DNA from: Chloroflexi bacterium UBA5177
GTDB lineage: Bacteria; Chloroflexota; UBA5177
Direction: 5' to 3'
Assembly (NCBI GenBank): GCA_002413265.1
Contig: DHWR01000219.1
Location: 1-9,660, forward strand
DNA: 9,660 nt
This document shows, piece by piece, positions 1-6,456 of the stretch (positions within the stretch are counted from its first letter, which is position 1; each line of letters starts with the position of its first letter). Made by a program: the position numbers and the translations under genes. The notes below the pieces were generated by a model that did no database searches, was not told where the DNA came from, and saw only the letters and a program-made list of their open reading frames with translations.

Positions 1-140
1 CCGCTGCCGGCCGTCTTGTGGTACCGACCCAGCCGCTGAACGATCGCGACGCGGGCCTGTGGAACGAGTCGCACCGACCGCATTCCCACAATTAGGACGA
101 ACAGGATGACAACGCCGAGAAAGATCTCGACACCGAACAT
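1..140 (-). CDS. SPFH/band-7 (stomatin/paraslipin-like) membrane protein, N-terminal 46 codons only
   Basis: The partial reading frame starts with an ATG at 140 and runs off the left edge. Residues 1-20 form one hydrophobic segment (MFGVEIFLGVVILFVLIVG). They are followed by VRLVPQARVAIVQRLGRYHK, the typical start of an SPFH (band 7/prohibitin) domain in the QmcA/stomatin/paraslipin group. Family members are anchored by this N-terminal helix and oligomerise into membrane scaffolds linked to lipid organisation and membrane protease control. The neighbouring gene is nfeD, its usual operon partner, which strengthens the call. The nfeD stop and this ATG are separated by two bases (TAG CA ATG), and a purine-rich GAGAAAGGGA lies just upstream within the end of nfeD, so translational coupling is likely. 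Only the first fifth or less is visible, so the subfamily cannot be fixed. Confidence 0.88.
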   Translation of the reverse strand, partial: MFGVEIFLGVVILFVLIVGMRSVRLVPQARVAIVQRLGRYHKTAGS

Positions 141-142
141 TG

Positions 143-640
143 CTAAGTCCCTTTCTCGCTCAAGAGCTTCGCCTCACCATCTGAGTCCGGGTCCACCGGC
201 TCGACAATTGGTTCTACGAGTGCGGTAACACCCTCCACCAACATGACTCGAACCGGTTTCCCGGCCTGTATCAGATCGGAAGGCTCGTAGGCCCGTGCCG
301 ACCAGAATTCGCCTTGTCCAATTCGAATCTGGCCGCCATCCTCGGTCACCGTGTGCGTGACGACCGCTCGCCGCCCCACGACATACGGATGTCGAACTCC
401 CGTGTGCCCTTGGGAAGCATTGCTGAGTCCGAGGGCTGCCTTCGCCGCGGGCCTCACGAAGAAAATGCCCACGAGGCACAGCACGGCAAACAGACCGACC
501 TGTAAGGACGTGCCAAGGACGAAAACCGACGCTGCGGTAATGAGTGCTGCAGCCGCCACGGAGGCGAGAAACAGGTCGTAGGTTAACGCCTCTCCAATGG
601 CAGCCGCTACGGCGACTACGAGCCACAACCATGACATCAT
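143..640 (-). CDS. nfeD: NfeD family membrane protein (short form)
   Basis: The product is 165 residues from the chosen start. Hydrophobic segments lie at about residues 4-20, 22-42 and 46-62. After a linker comes a small soluble beta domain of OB type at about residues 88-142. Visible family marks are VGRRAVVTHTV, then G-Q-I-R-I-G-x-G-E-F-WSARA, then a V-R-V-x-x-V-E-G-V-T-A-L-V-E-P ending. This is the short NfeD type without the N-terminal ClpP-like protease domain. NfeD proteins bind SPFH/stomatin partners in the membrane, and such a partner follows immediately. A longer frame upstream to 715 exists, but its first 25 residues are basic and unlike the family. The ATG pair at 640/637 follows a purine-rich AAAGAGAG at good spacing, so I start there; 637 is equally possible. 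No clear promoter is visible. Confidence 0.88.
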   Translation of the reverse strand: MMSWLWLVVAVAAAIGEALTYDLFLASVAAAALITAASVFVLGTSLQVGLFAVLCLVGIFFVRPAAKAALGLSNASQGHTGVRHPYVVGRRAVVTHTVTEDGGQIRIGQGEFWSARAYEPSDLIQAGKPVRVMLVEGVTALVEPIVEPVDPDSDGEAKLLSEKGT

Positions 641-798
641 TTCTAATCTCTCTTTACTCGTGTGGAGGCTCCGCGCTTGGGCCCCAAGATGGCGCAGGTA
701 TCGTTTCAGCCTCACTGTACGCTTCCGGTTGCGTGCATGCTATCCCGCTCTCACCTACGCCTCTAGTGCGGTGGGTTGCCGGCAGCTCCAGTTGCCGG
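641..798. other. Intergenic stretch upstream of nfeD, no gene seen
   Basis: I see no protein or RNA gene between the nfeD start and the end of the kinase remnant. Both strands have open frames here, but none has recognisable family residues. A 6-bp inverted repeat (CCGGCA, 8-nt loop, TGCCGG) lies at about 779-798, just after the remnant's stop codon. It has no T-run on either strand, so it is not a convincing terminator. No clear promoter for nfeD could be picked out by eye. Confidence 0.5.
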
Positions 799-1036
799 TC
801 ACCGATCGGCCGTCGGCAAAAAGACGTCGAAGCGAGTGCCTTCACCGAAGGTGCTTCCCGCTTCGACACGGCCGCCCATCAGCTCGACGAACTCGCGCAC
901 GATGCCAGACCCAGACCAGCGCTGCCGATGATTCGCGACCGGGCGGGGTCGGCGCGGTAACAGCGGTCAAAGATATAGGGAAGATCTTCATCCGAGATGC
1001 CCTCGCCTGATACGACGATGATCTTTCAGTCAGCGA
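799..1036 (-). pseudogene. Remnant of a sensor histidine kinase C-terminus (HATPase domain), frameshifted
   Basis: Reading the minus strand from 1028 gives [18 protein letters not shown], then [10 protein letters not shown] and GSAGLGL. This is the order of G1 box, F box and G2 box in a histidine-kinase ATP-binding domain. After GLGL a one-base deletion (around 902-906) shifts the frame. In the next frame the text continues as [16 protein letters not shown], then FGEGTRFDVFLP and a TGA at 801-799, the normal end of such a kinase. An in-frame TGA sits just upstream at 1031-1029. The ATP/Mg-binding Asp of the G1 box is replaced by Val. The sensor, HAMP, HisKA and N-box parts are all missing, because coaE ends at 1041. 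It therefore cannot encode a working kinase. The frameshift rests on one base and could be a sequencing error, but the in-frame stop and the missing upstream parts would remain. Confidence 0.82.
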
Positions 1037-1040
1037 AGTG

Positions 1041-1670
1041 TTAGGGTGCGGCCCACGCCTGCAACTGCGCTTCCCACAACGACTGTACGCGCGCTCCTAA
1101 GGCATCCAGACTGCCTGAATTGTCGATGACGGCAGTGACAGCCGGACTGTCGAACGAAGGTTGCGCATGGATGCGGCTGAGGGCGTCGTGCTGCGACATC
1201 CCTCGGTTGGTGGTGAGACGGCGCAGCTGCACCTCTGGATCGGTTCGAACCACCCAGACGGCATCGCACAGTTTGAGAAGCTCGCCCTGCAAGAGCTTCA
1301 CGGCATCCAGCACCACTACACCTTCCGATCCATCCAGCGCTTCGATGTCGCTACGAATCACCTCCCGCACAGCCGGATGGGTCAAGTCCTCGAGATCGGC
1401 AAGAGCTTCTCGATCGGCAAACACAAGACCTCCAAGCCTTTCTCGGTCAACACTCCCGTCCGGACGCAGGACCTCCCCGCCAAATCTCTTGCCGATCGCA
1501 GCCGCCGTCGGAGAACCATGTCTCATCAACTGGTGAATGACCTTATCGGCATCGATGTGCCTCAGCGCTCCCAGCCCGACCAGCATCTCCCCCACGGTGC
1601 TCTTCCCGGAGGCGATTCCCCCGGTCAGCCCGAGGATGCGGGGACGCGCTTGCGGACGCTCTGCAACCAT
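1041..1670 (-). CDS. coaE: Dephospho-CoA kinase
   Basis: The 209-residue product catalyses the last step of coenzyme A synthesis, the ATP-dependent 3'-phosphorylation of dephospho-CoA in the cytosol. The P-loop GGIASGKST is at residues 17-25, and the IDAD substrate/catalytic motif is at about 39-42. The rest follows the family: R-F-G-G-E-V-L-R-P-D-G-S-V-D-R, then L-G-G-L-V-F-A-D, then L-T-H-P-A-V, with a later nucleotide-binding VVRTDPEVQLRRL segment. Length is normal for the family. In place of the common D-x-P-L-L-F-E segment it has LDAVKLLQGEL, a variant I associate with Chloroflexota-type sequences. The ATG at 1670 lies inside the 3' end of the upstream ABC-F gene (46-nt overlap) with only a weak ribosome-binding site, so translational coupling is likely. 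It is the last intact gene of the operon; the kinase remnant follows. Confidence 0.96.
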   Translation of the reverse strand: MVAERPQARPRILGLTGGIASGKSTVGEMLVGLGALRHIDADKVIHQLMRHGSPTAAAIGKRFGGEVLRPDGSVDRERLGGLVFADREALADLEDLTHPAVREVIRSDIEALDGSEGVVVLDAVKLLQGELLKLCDAVWVVRTDPEVQLRRLTTNRGMSQHDALSRIHAQPSFDSPAVTAVIDNSGSLDALGARVQSLWEAQLQAWAAP

Positions 1671-3463
1671 TGCCAGTCTGCTTGATCGATCTGTTCGATG
1701 ATCTCTGAGTAACTCCGGGTGAGCTCACCAAGTTGAGCTATTGGCGCGGACACGGCAGATTCGGCCAGTCGAGTCGCCAGGATGCTCGCCCCTTCCTCCA
1801 GATGCTGAACTCGTTCTAGAGGGGACGCCATTCGCCCGTCCGCCGATTTCACTTTCGTCTCGTCGTATTCGAGCGGCTGTGCCGTCCCTGCGGCATACCC
1901 GGAGTACCCTCCGTCGAAACGCCGAAGCACTCCATCATCCAATACCCACAATTGGCGAGCCAGAGCGTCGATCAAGTACCGATCGTGTGAAACGAACAGC
2001 AGCGTGCCCTCGAAGGCCGAAAGCACGACCTCGAGAGCGTCTCGGGCTGCGATGTCGAGATGATTGGTGGGCTCGTCGAGGATCAATACGTTTGGCGCCT
2101 GGAGCACGAGCTTTGCCAGAGCCAGCCTACTACTCTCGCCTCCGCTCAACACGTCCACCGTCTTGAAGACGTCATCGCCGGAGAATAGATAGCCTCCGAG
2201 CAGCGTCCGGGCCTCTTCCTCACTCATCGCCCTCGCTGACTGGATCTCCTCGATGACCGTTTTCCCCGGCGGCAGATCTGCGAGACTCTGCGAATAGTAA
2301 GCTCTCGAAACCTGCGCGCCCCAGCGGATCGACCCCCCAAGTGGATGGAGATCGCCGATTATCGTCCTGAGAAGCGTCGTCTTGCCGGAGCCGTTGGGTC
2401 CCACCATGGCAATGCGGTCACCGCGCTCCACAACGACCGTTTCCGGCAAGCGAACCAGTTCATTCCCCGGGTAACCTGCCACGAGCTTCTTCGTTTCGAG
2501 CACGATGTCACCGCTGCGCTTTGGCCGACTGAGCTTCAGATTGAGCGACTGCTCGGCGCTCGGACGTTCGATCCGCTCCAAACGGTCTAGACGCTTCTGC
2601 CTGCCGCGGGCCTCCTTGTAGCGCTGGCCGGCACCGTACCTTCGAATGAATTCTTCAGTCTTGGCGATGTGCTCTTGTTGGCCCTCGTACTCGCGTCTTT
2701 GCCGCTCCTCTCGCTCCGCTCGGATCTCCAGAAAGCGACTGTAAGGGGCCGGATAGCTCGTGGCACGGTGGGCAGACAGCTCTATTGTTCTGGTCGTTAC
2801 GCGATCGAGAAGATATCGATCATGGGCCACTATCAGGAAGGCCCGCTTGAGGTCGCGCAAATACGCTTCGAGCCACTCAACGGCCGGAATATCCAAATGA
2901 TTCGTGGGTTCATCCAGCAGCAGGACGTCGGCATCCTGAAGCAAGGTTTGGGCGAGGTTCGCTCTCGTGCGTTGCCCTCCGCTCAGTGCGGAAATGGGAC
3001 CGAGCCAGAGGTCTGCAGGCAGATCCAGCCCTACGAGAGCTCGCTCGATCTGGTCGCGGTAGTCATACCCTACGTGCTCCACGAGTGCTTGTAGTCGGCC
3101 GTATTCCTCGAGCAGAGCTTGGTTGTGCTTTTGGCTTGTGAGCTCCTTTTGCAGAGCCTGAAGCTGCTCTTGCGCCTCAATCGCCTCGGCAAACGGCGCC
3201 AGCATGGTGTCAAACAGGGCGGCGTCTTCATCAAACTCCGGTTCCTGTGCCAGGTAGCTTAGCTTCACGCCACGGGCTTGACTGACGTGCCCCGCATCCG
3301 CCTGTTCGATCCCAGCGACGATGCGCAAAAGAGTCGACTTTCCCGCGCCGTTGCTGCCGATGAGAGCGGCGTGGTCACCCCGTTCCAGATGAAACGAGAC
3401 GTCGTCGAGCACCATCTCAGCCCCGAAGGACTTCCTTAGGTGTGACGCCTGAATGAGTGACAT
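1625..3463 (-). CDS. ABC-F family ATPase (two ABC domains, no membrane domain)
   Basis: The 612-residue protein has tandem ATP-binding cassettes. The first has Walker A GSNGAGKST (36-44), signature LSGGQRTRANLAQ and Walker B LLLDEPTNHLD. The second has Walker A GPNGSGKTT, signature LSGGESSRLALAK and Walker B LILDEPTNHLD. The charged linker between them (R-Y-K-E-A-R-G-R-Q-K-R-L-D-R-L) is the ABC-F arm that reaches toward the ribosomal P-site tRNA. The last 70 residues or so look helical and coiled, as in Uup/YdiF-type members. There are no transmembrane segments, so this is a cytosolic translation factor rather than a transporter. Housekeeping ABC-F proteins ease ribosome stalling, and some confer antibiotic protection; the sequence alone does not separate these. 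It starts three bases after the mutM stop, inside one operon, with no strong ribosome-binding site, consistent with coupled translation. Confidence 0.94.
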   Translation of the reverse strand: MSLIQASHLRKSFGAEMVLDDVSFHLERGDHAALIGSNGAGKSTLLRIVAGIEQADAGHVSQARGVKLSYLAQEPEFDEDAALFDTMLAPFAEAIEAQEQLQALQKELTSQKHNQALLEEYGRLQALVEHVGYDYRDQIERALVGLDLPADLWLGPISALSGGQRTRANLAQTLLQDADVLLLDEPTNHLDIPAVEWLEAYLRDLKRAFLIVAHDRYLLDRVTTRTIELSAHRATSYPAPYSRFLEIRAEREERQRREYEGQQEHIAKTEEFIRRYGAGQRYKEARGRQKRLDRLERIERPSAEQSLNLKLSRPKRSGDIVLETKKLVAGYPGNELVRLPETVVVERGDRIAMVGPNGSGKTTLLRTIIGDLHPLGGSIRWGAQVSRAYYSQSLADLPPGKTVIEEIQSARAMSEEEARTLLGGYLFSGDDVFKTVDVLSGGESSRLALAKLVLQAPNVLILDEPTNHLDIAARDALEVVLSAFEGTLLFVSHDRYLIDALARQLWVLDDGVLRRFDGGYSGYAAGTAQPLEYDETKVKSADGRMASPLERVQHLEEGASILATRLAESAVSAPIAQLGELTRSYSEIIEQIDQADWQWLQSVRKRVPASSG

Positions 3464-3466
3464 GAG

Positions 3467-4294
3467 TCAGACTTTCTGGCAACGGGGACACATGTGGGTG
3501 CCGCGTCCGCCGACGACCAGCTTGATGATAGCCGTGCCACAGCGAGGGCACGCTGCCCCCGTTCTTCCAAACACGCGCAACCGGTGCTGAAAGTCGCCTT
3601 CGCGTCCCTCATAATCCCGGTAGCTACTGAAAGTCGTCCCGCGTCCGGCAATGGCCTCAGCTAGTACCGTCCGAATCGCGGCGTGCAATCGTTTGGTCTC
3701 GTGCGTCGACAGTGTATCGGCCCGGCGCTGCGGATGAATGCGAGCCAGATGGAGTGCTTCGTCTGCATAAATGTTTCCGAGTCCGGCCACGACAGATTGG
3801 TTGAGTAGCAAGGGCTTTAGAAGAGCAGTTCGCCGCGCAAGTGCCCGCCTCAATGTGGCTGCGTCGAATTCATCATCGAGGGGTTCGGGACCCATCCGCA
3901 GCCACGGCAGGGGGCGCTCGAGCCCCGATCTCTCCATCAGAAGAACGCTGCCAAATTTGCGCGGGTCATTGAAGCGCAGCTCTCGTCCGTCGTCTAGCCT
4001 GAAAAGCACTCGAATATGAGCCTCCTGCGGATCCGAGGAATTGCGCAGGAACAACGAGCCAGTCATGCCGCGGTGAATGATCAAGACATCCGCTCCGTCG
4101 AGCTGGAACGCGGCATACTTTCCGCGGCGCGAAATGGCGTTGACTGTACGCCCGACAACTCGATCGCGGAACTCCAGCGGATCAGGATATTTGACCTCCG
4201 CCGCAAACGGAAGATCCACACCCGTGATCCGCCGGCCCACCATCTGACCCTCGAGGTCGCGGACCATCGTCTCTACTTCAGGAAGCTCCGGCAT
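3467..4294 (-). CDS. mutM: Formamidopyrimidine-DNA glycosylase (Fpg/MutM)
   Basis: The 275-residue bifunctional base-excision repair enzyme removes 8-oxoguanine and FaPy bases and nicks the abasic site. The start is fixed by biology: after Met removal the protein must begin with Pro (PELPEVETMV), because that Pro is the catalytic nucleophile and Glu the proton donor. A longer upstream frame to 4375 is therefore not used. Other marks are the RRGKY lysine, HRGMTG (void-filling Met), NDPRKFG, and the helix-two-turn-helix NQSVVAGLGNIYADEAL. The C-terminal zinc finger is CPRCGT ... GRGTHMCPRCQK, with all four Cys present plus the conserved Arg. Length is normal. It is the first gene of mutM - ABC-F - coaE. 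No Shine-Dalgarno sequence precedes the ATG, and an extended -10 sits just upstream, so a leaderless transcript is likely. Confidence 0.97.
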   Translation of the reverse strand: MPELPEVETMVRDLEGQMVGRRITGVDLPFAAEVKYPDPLEFRDRVVGRTVNAISRRGKYAAFQLDGADVLIIHRGMTGSLFLRNSSDPQEAHIRVLFRLDDGRELRFNDPRKFGSVLLMERSGLERPLPWLRMGPEPLDDEFDAATLRRALARRTALLKPLLLNQSVVAGLGNIYADEALHLARIHPQRRADTLSTHETKRLHAAIRTVLAEAIAGRGTTFSSYRDYEGREGDFQHRLRVFGRTGAACPRCGTAIIKLVVGGRGTHMCPRCQKV

Positions 4295-4310
4295 CGAGTG
4301 TATTTTACCA
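4295..4310 (-). promoter_or_regulatory. Extended -10 promoter of the mutM operon, probably leaderless
   Basis: On the minus strand the sequence just before the mutM ATG reads TGGTAAAATACACTCG. TGG plus TAAAAT (4310-4302) is an extended -10 element. Transcription would start about seven bases on, at about 4295, next to the A of the ATG at 4294. The lack of any Shine-Dalgarno sequence fits a leaderless mRNA. A TTGACA exists at 4339-4334, but its spacing to this -10 is 26 bases, too long for a normal -35. The call is by eye. Confidence 0.5.
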
Positions 4311-4356
4311 GCAGGTTGCCCGGCCATCTCGCTTGTCAACTGGAAGCAGCGCAGTC

Positions 4357-4365
4357 TGGTATACT
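4357..4365 (+). promoter_or_regulatory. Extended -10 promoter of the DEAD-box helicase gene
   Basis: TGGTATACT is an extended -10 element (TGn plus TATACT). It predicts a start near 4372 and a leader of about 70 nt before the TTG start at 4443. A TTGTCA at 4333-4338 is 21 bases upstream, too far for a standard -35, so the extended -10 probably carries the recognition. It lies about 50 bp from the divergent mutM promoter. Confidence 0.5.
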
Positions 4366-4394
4366 GAGCCAGCACAAATACACATGCGCGATAC

Positions 4395-4427
4395 AGCCCC
4401 GCCGCAAGTGGCGGGGCTTCGTTTTGT
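4395..4427 (+). terminator. Terminator-like hairpin in the helicase 5' leader (possible attenuator)
   Basis: A perfect 9-bp GC-rich stem (AGCCCCGCC with GGCGGGGCT) closes a 6-nt loop (GCAAGT) at 4395-4418. It is followed at once by TTCGTTTTGTT. The arrangement resembles an intrinsic terminator, but it lies after the predicted helicase promoter and ends about 15 nt before the helicase start codon, so it would act on the helicase transcript. Leader control of cold-shock RNA helicases by structure is known in other bacteria; its use here is inference. The U-run is interrupted, so termination may be partial. Confidence 0.6.
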
Positions 4428-4442
4428 TCGGGAGAAGCTCAT

Positions 4443-5735
4443 TTGAACAGCTCAATCCAGCCGGCCGGTCAGTCTGCAGACCAGACCTTCGGCCCGCTTC
4501 CGGTCGGCGACGACATCGCCCGTGCGCTTCATCGCATGGGTTACAGCCAGCCGACACCAATTCAGGAGCAGGCGATTCCGCCGCTCCGCAACGGCCTCGA
4601 CGTCATGGGGCAGGCGCAGACCGGCACCGGCAAGACCGCCGGGTTCGGCGTACCGATCGTCGAGATGATCGATTTGCGCGCTCGGCGCGTGCAGGCCATA
4701 GTCCTGGTGCCAACTCGGGAACTGTGTCTTCAGGTCGCTGAAGAGCTGTCCAGGCTTGGGTCTTTTGCCTCCGTGCGAGTGGTCGCAGTCCATGGCGGGG
4801 TCGGTTTCGGTAGGCAGCTGGACGCCCTCCGGCAGGGTGCCCAGATCGTGGTAGGCACCCCCGGACGCGTCGAGGATCTGATGGCTCGTGGGAACCTGCG
4901 CCTTGACGGTGTGCGCTTTGCGGTTCTCGACGAAGCCGATCGCATGCTCGATGTCGGTTTCTTGCCGGCCATCGAACGAATCCTTGGCCGCACGCCTTCA
5001 ACTCGTCAGACCGCCCTCTTCTCTGCCACCATTCCTGACGAGGTTCGGCGGCTGGCAAGTCGCCACATGCACGAGCCGGTAACCATCGCCATCGAGAGCA
5101 AAAAGCCGACCGTAGAGGCGATCGATCAACGATTCGAGGATGTACGCGATGGTGACAAGCTGAAAGCCCTCATCGCCCACCTCGACGACCCGAGCTGCTT
5201 CCTGGCCCTCGTCTTCCGCCGTACCACCTATAAAGCGGACAGGCTGGCGCACGACCTCTCGAAACGAGGGTACAAGGTCGCCGCACTACACGGCCGCCGA
5301 ACGCAGCCGCAACGCGAGAAGGTGCTGGCAGACCTGAAGAGCGCCAAGCTTCACGCTTTGATAGCCACCGACATTGCTGCCCGCGGCCTTGACATTGGCG
5401 GCTTGACGCACGTGTTCAATTTCGATCTTCCGGACACCCCCGAAACCTACGTTCATCGCATTGGGAGAACTGGCCGGGCCGGCGAGGCGGGAACTGCCAT
5501 TACGTTGATCGGTCCGGAAGACGCCGAGGGGCTGTCCACGTTGAAGAAGTATCTTGCTCGTCGAGAGGCGGGAGACCAGCGTGGCAGCGGCATCCAGGAA
5601 GGACGCGGAAAACCTCGTCGCAGTTCGCAGATCTCAGACAGATCTCGTTCCGGAAGCTTCCAGCCCTCACGTCCCAACCGCAATCGCAACAGGCGGCAGA
5701 GACCGTCGCAGCCCTTGCAGGCACGCTCCGCGTAG
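4443..5735 (+). CDS. DEAD-box ATP-dependent RNA helicase (RhlE/CsdA-like)
   Basis: The 430-residue cytosolic RNA helicase probably remodels structured RNA, for example in ribosome assembly or mRNA decay. All core motifs are present: Q motif PTPIQEQAI (about 37-45), motif I AQTGTGKT (58-65), Ia VPTREL, GG and TPGR, DEAD (163-166) and SAT (194-196). In the second RecA domain there is IATDIAARGLDI and HRIGRTGRAG (from 338). The last 55 residues or so are a low-complexity tail rich in Arg, Ser, Asn and Gln, typical of RNA-binding extensions in RhlE/DeaD-type helicases. Translation starts at a TTG preceded by GGGAG at 8-nt spacing; no in-frame ATG precedes the Q motif closely enough to be better. 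It has its own promoter and a hairpin leader. The exact subfamily is not settled. Confidence 0.94.
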   Translation: MNSSIQPAGQSADQTFGPLPVGDDIARALHRMGYSQPTPIQEQAIPPLRNGLDVMGQAQTGTGKTAGFGVPIVEMIDLRARRVQAIVLVPTRELCLQVAEELSRLGSFASVRVVAVHGGVGFGRQLDALRQGAQIVVGTPGRVEDLMARGNLRLDGVRFAVLDEADRMLDVGFLPAIERILGRTPSTRQTALFSATIPDEVRRLASRHMHEPVTIAIESKKPTVEAIDQRFEDVRDGDKLKALIAHLDDPSCFLALVFRRTTYKADRLAHDLSKRGYKVAALHGRRTQPQREKVLADLKSAKLHALIATDIAARGLDIGGLTHVFNFDLPDTPETYVHRIGRTGRAGEAGTAITLIGPEDAEGLSTLKKYLARREAGDQRGSGIQEGRGKPRRSSQISDRSRSGSFQPSRPNRNRNRRQRPSQPLQARSA

Positions 5736-5750
5736 CGGCCGCTTCGGCGT

Positions 5751-5759
5751 TGCTACAAT
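5751..5759 (+). promoter_or_regulatory. Extended -10 promoter of the response regulator gene
   Basis: TGCTACAAT (TGn plus TACAAT) lies 16 bases after the helicase stop. It would give a start near 5766 and a leader of about 28 nt. There is no convincing -35 at 16-18 bases upstream. No terminator separates it from the helicase, so read-through could add to expression. A 10-bp palindrome (AGCGGCCGCT) at about 5734-5743 has no loop or T-run. Confidence 0.45.
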
Positions 5760-5793
5760 CAGCGCAATCCAAATCCGTCACGGCAGGCAATCC

Positions 5794-6456
5794 ATGGAAG
5801 TCCTTGTTATCGAAGACGACGACGCAATCAGTGATTTGTTGCGCCGAGGACTGACATACGAAGGCTACTCCGTGTCCGTGGCTCAGGACGGAGTCTCCGG
5901 ACTTCGCATGGCTCGGGATGCCCCGCCGGATCTCGTCGTCCTCGATCTCATGCTCCCGGGTCTCGATGGCTTGGAGGTATGCAAGCGCCTCCGGGCAGCC
6001 GACGACGTACCAATTCTCGTGCTGACCGCCCGCGGGACGGTTTCTGACCGCATCGCCGGCCTGGACAGCGGCGCCGACGACTACATGGTCAAGCCCTTTT
6101 CAATCGACGAGCTGCTCGCGCGCGTGCGCGCCCTCCTCCGCAGAAAGGCCGCTCCTGACGAGCCCGAGCTCCGTTTCACAGACGTCGTCATGGACACTAA
6201 GTCGCACGAGGTTCGCCGAAGCGGAAAACTCATCCACCTGACTGCCAAGCAATATGAGCTCCTGCAGTTTTTCCTGCGGCACCCTCGTCAGGTGCTGTCC
6301 CCGGAAACCATCTACCAGCACGTATGGGGCAGCACCTACGATTCCAATGTGGTCCAAGTCTTCATACGAAATCTCCGGCAAGCGCTGAGCGAGCCAAATG
6401 TCATCCACACGATCCGTGGCGCCGGATACATCCTCCGCGAGCCCGACGCCTCCTGA
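5794..6456 (+). CDS. Two-component response regulator, OmpR/PhoB family
   Basis: The 220-residue cytosolic transcription regulator has a receiver domain followed by a winged-helix DNA-binding domain. The receiver (about 1-115) carries the acidic cluster EDDD (7-10) and phospho-acceptor Asp51 in LVVLDLMLPGLDG. Thr78 (LTARG) and Lys100 in DDYMVKPF are also in place, so phosphorylation should work. The effector domain (about 125-217) shows LTAKQYELLQFFLRHP, the Y-x-x-V-W turn, then VVQVFIRNLRQAL and IRGAGYIL, the usual OmpR-type recognition helix and wing. The ATG at 5794 follows GGCAGG and gives the standard N-terminus; the frame is open further upstream, but that part has no domain. A sensor kinase usually follows such a gene. 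Here a methyltransferase gene overlaps the last 59 nt and no kinase is present. Target genes are unknown. Confidence 0.95.
   Translation: MEVLVIEDDDAISDLLRRGLTYEGYSVSVAQDGVSGLRMARDAPPDLVVLDLMLPGLDGLEVCKRLRAADDVPILVLTARGTVSDRIAGLDSGADDYMVKPFSIDELLARVRALLRRKAAPDEPELRFTDVVMDTKSHEVRRSGKLIHLTAKQYELLQFFLRHPRQVLSPETIYQHVWGSTYDSNVVQVFIRNLRQALSEPNVIHTIRGAGYILREPDAS

Noticed and set aside
641..715. N-terminal extension of NfeD starting at 715
   Set aside because: The added residues are basic and unlike the family, and a good ribosome-binding site precedes the ATG pair at 640/637.
779..798. Terminator after the kinase remnant (CCGGCA / TGCCGG repeat)
   Set aside because: The stem is short and no T-run follows on either strand.
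4295..4375. N-terminal extension of MutM starting at 4375
   Set aside because: The catalytic Pro must directly follow the initiator Met, so the start at 4294 is required.
4452..5252. Several long minus-strand and alternate-frame open frames across the helicase gene
   Set aside because: They are shadows of the high-GC helicase gene, with low-complexity Arg/Ser/Pro composition and no family marks.
5734..5743. Terminator after the helicase gene (AGCGGCCGCT)
   Set aside because: It is a palindrome with no loop and no following T-run.
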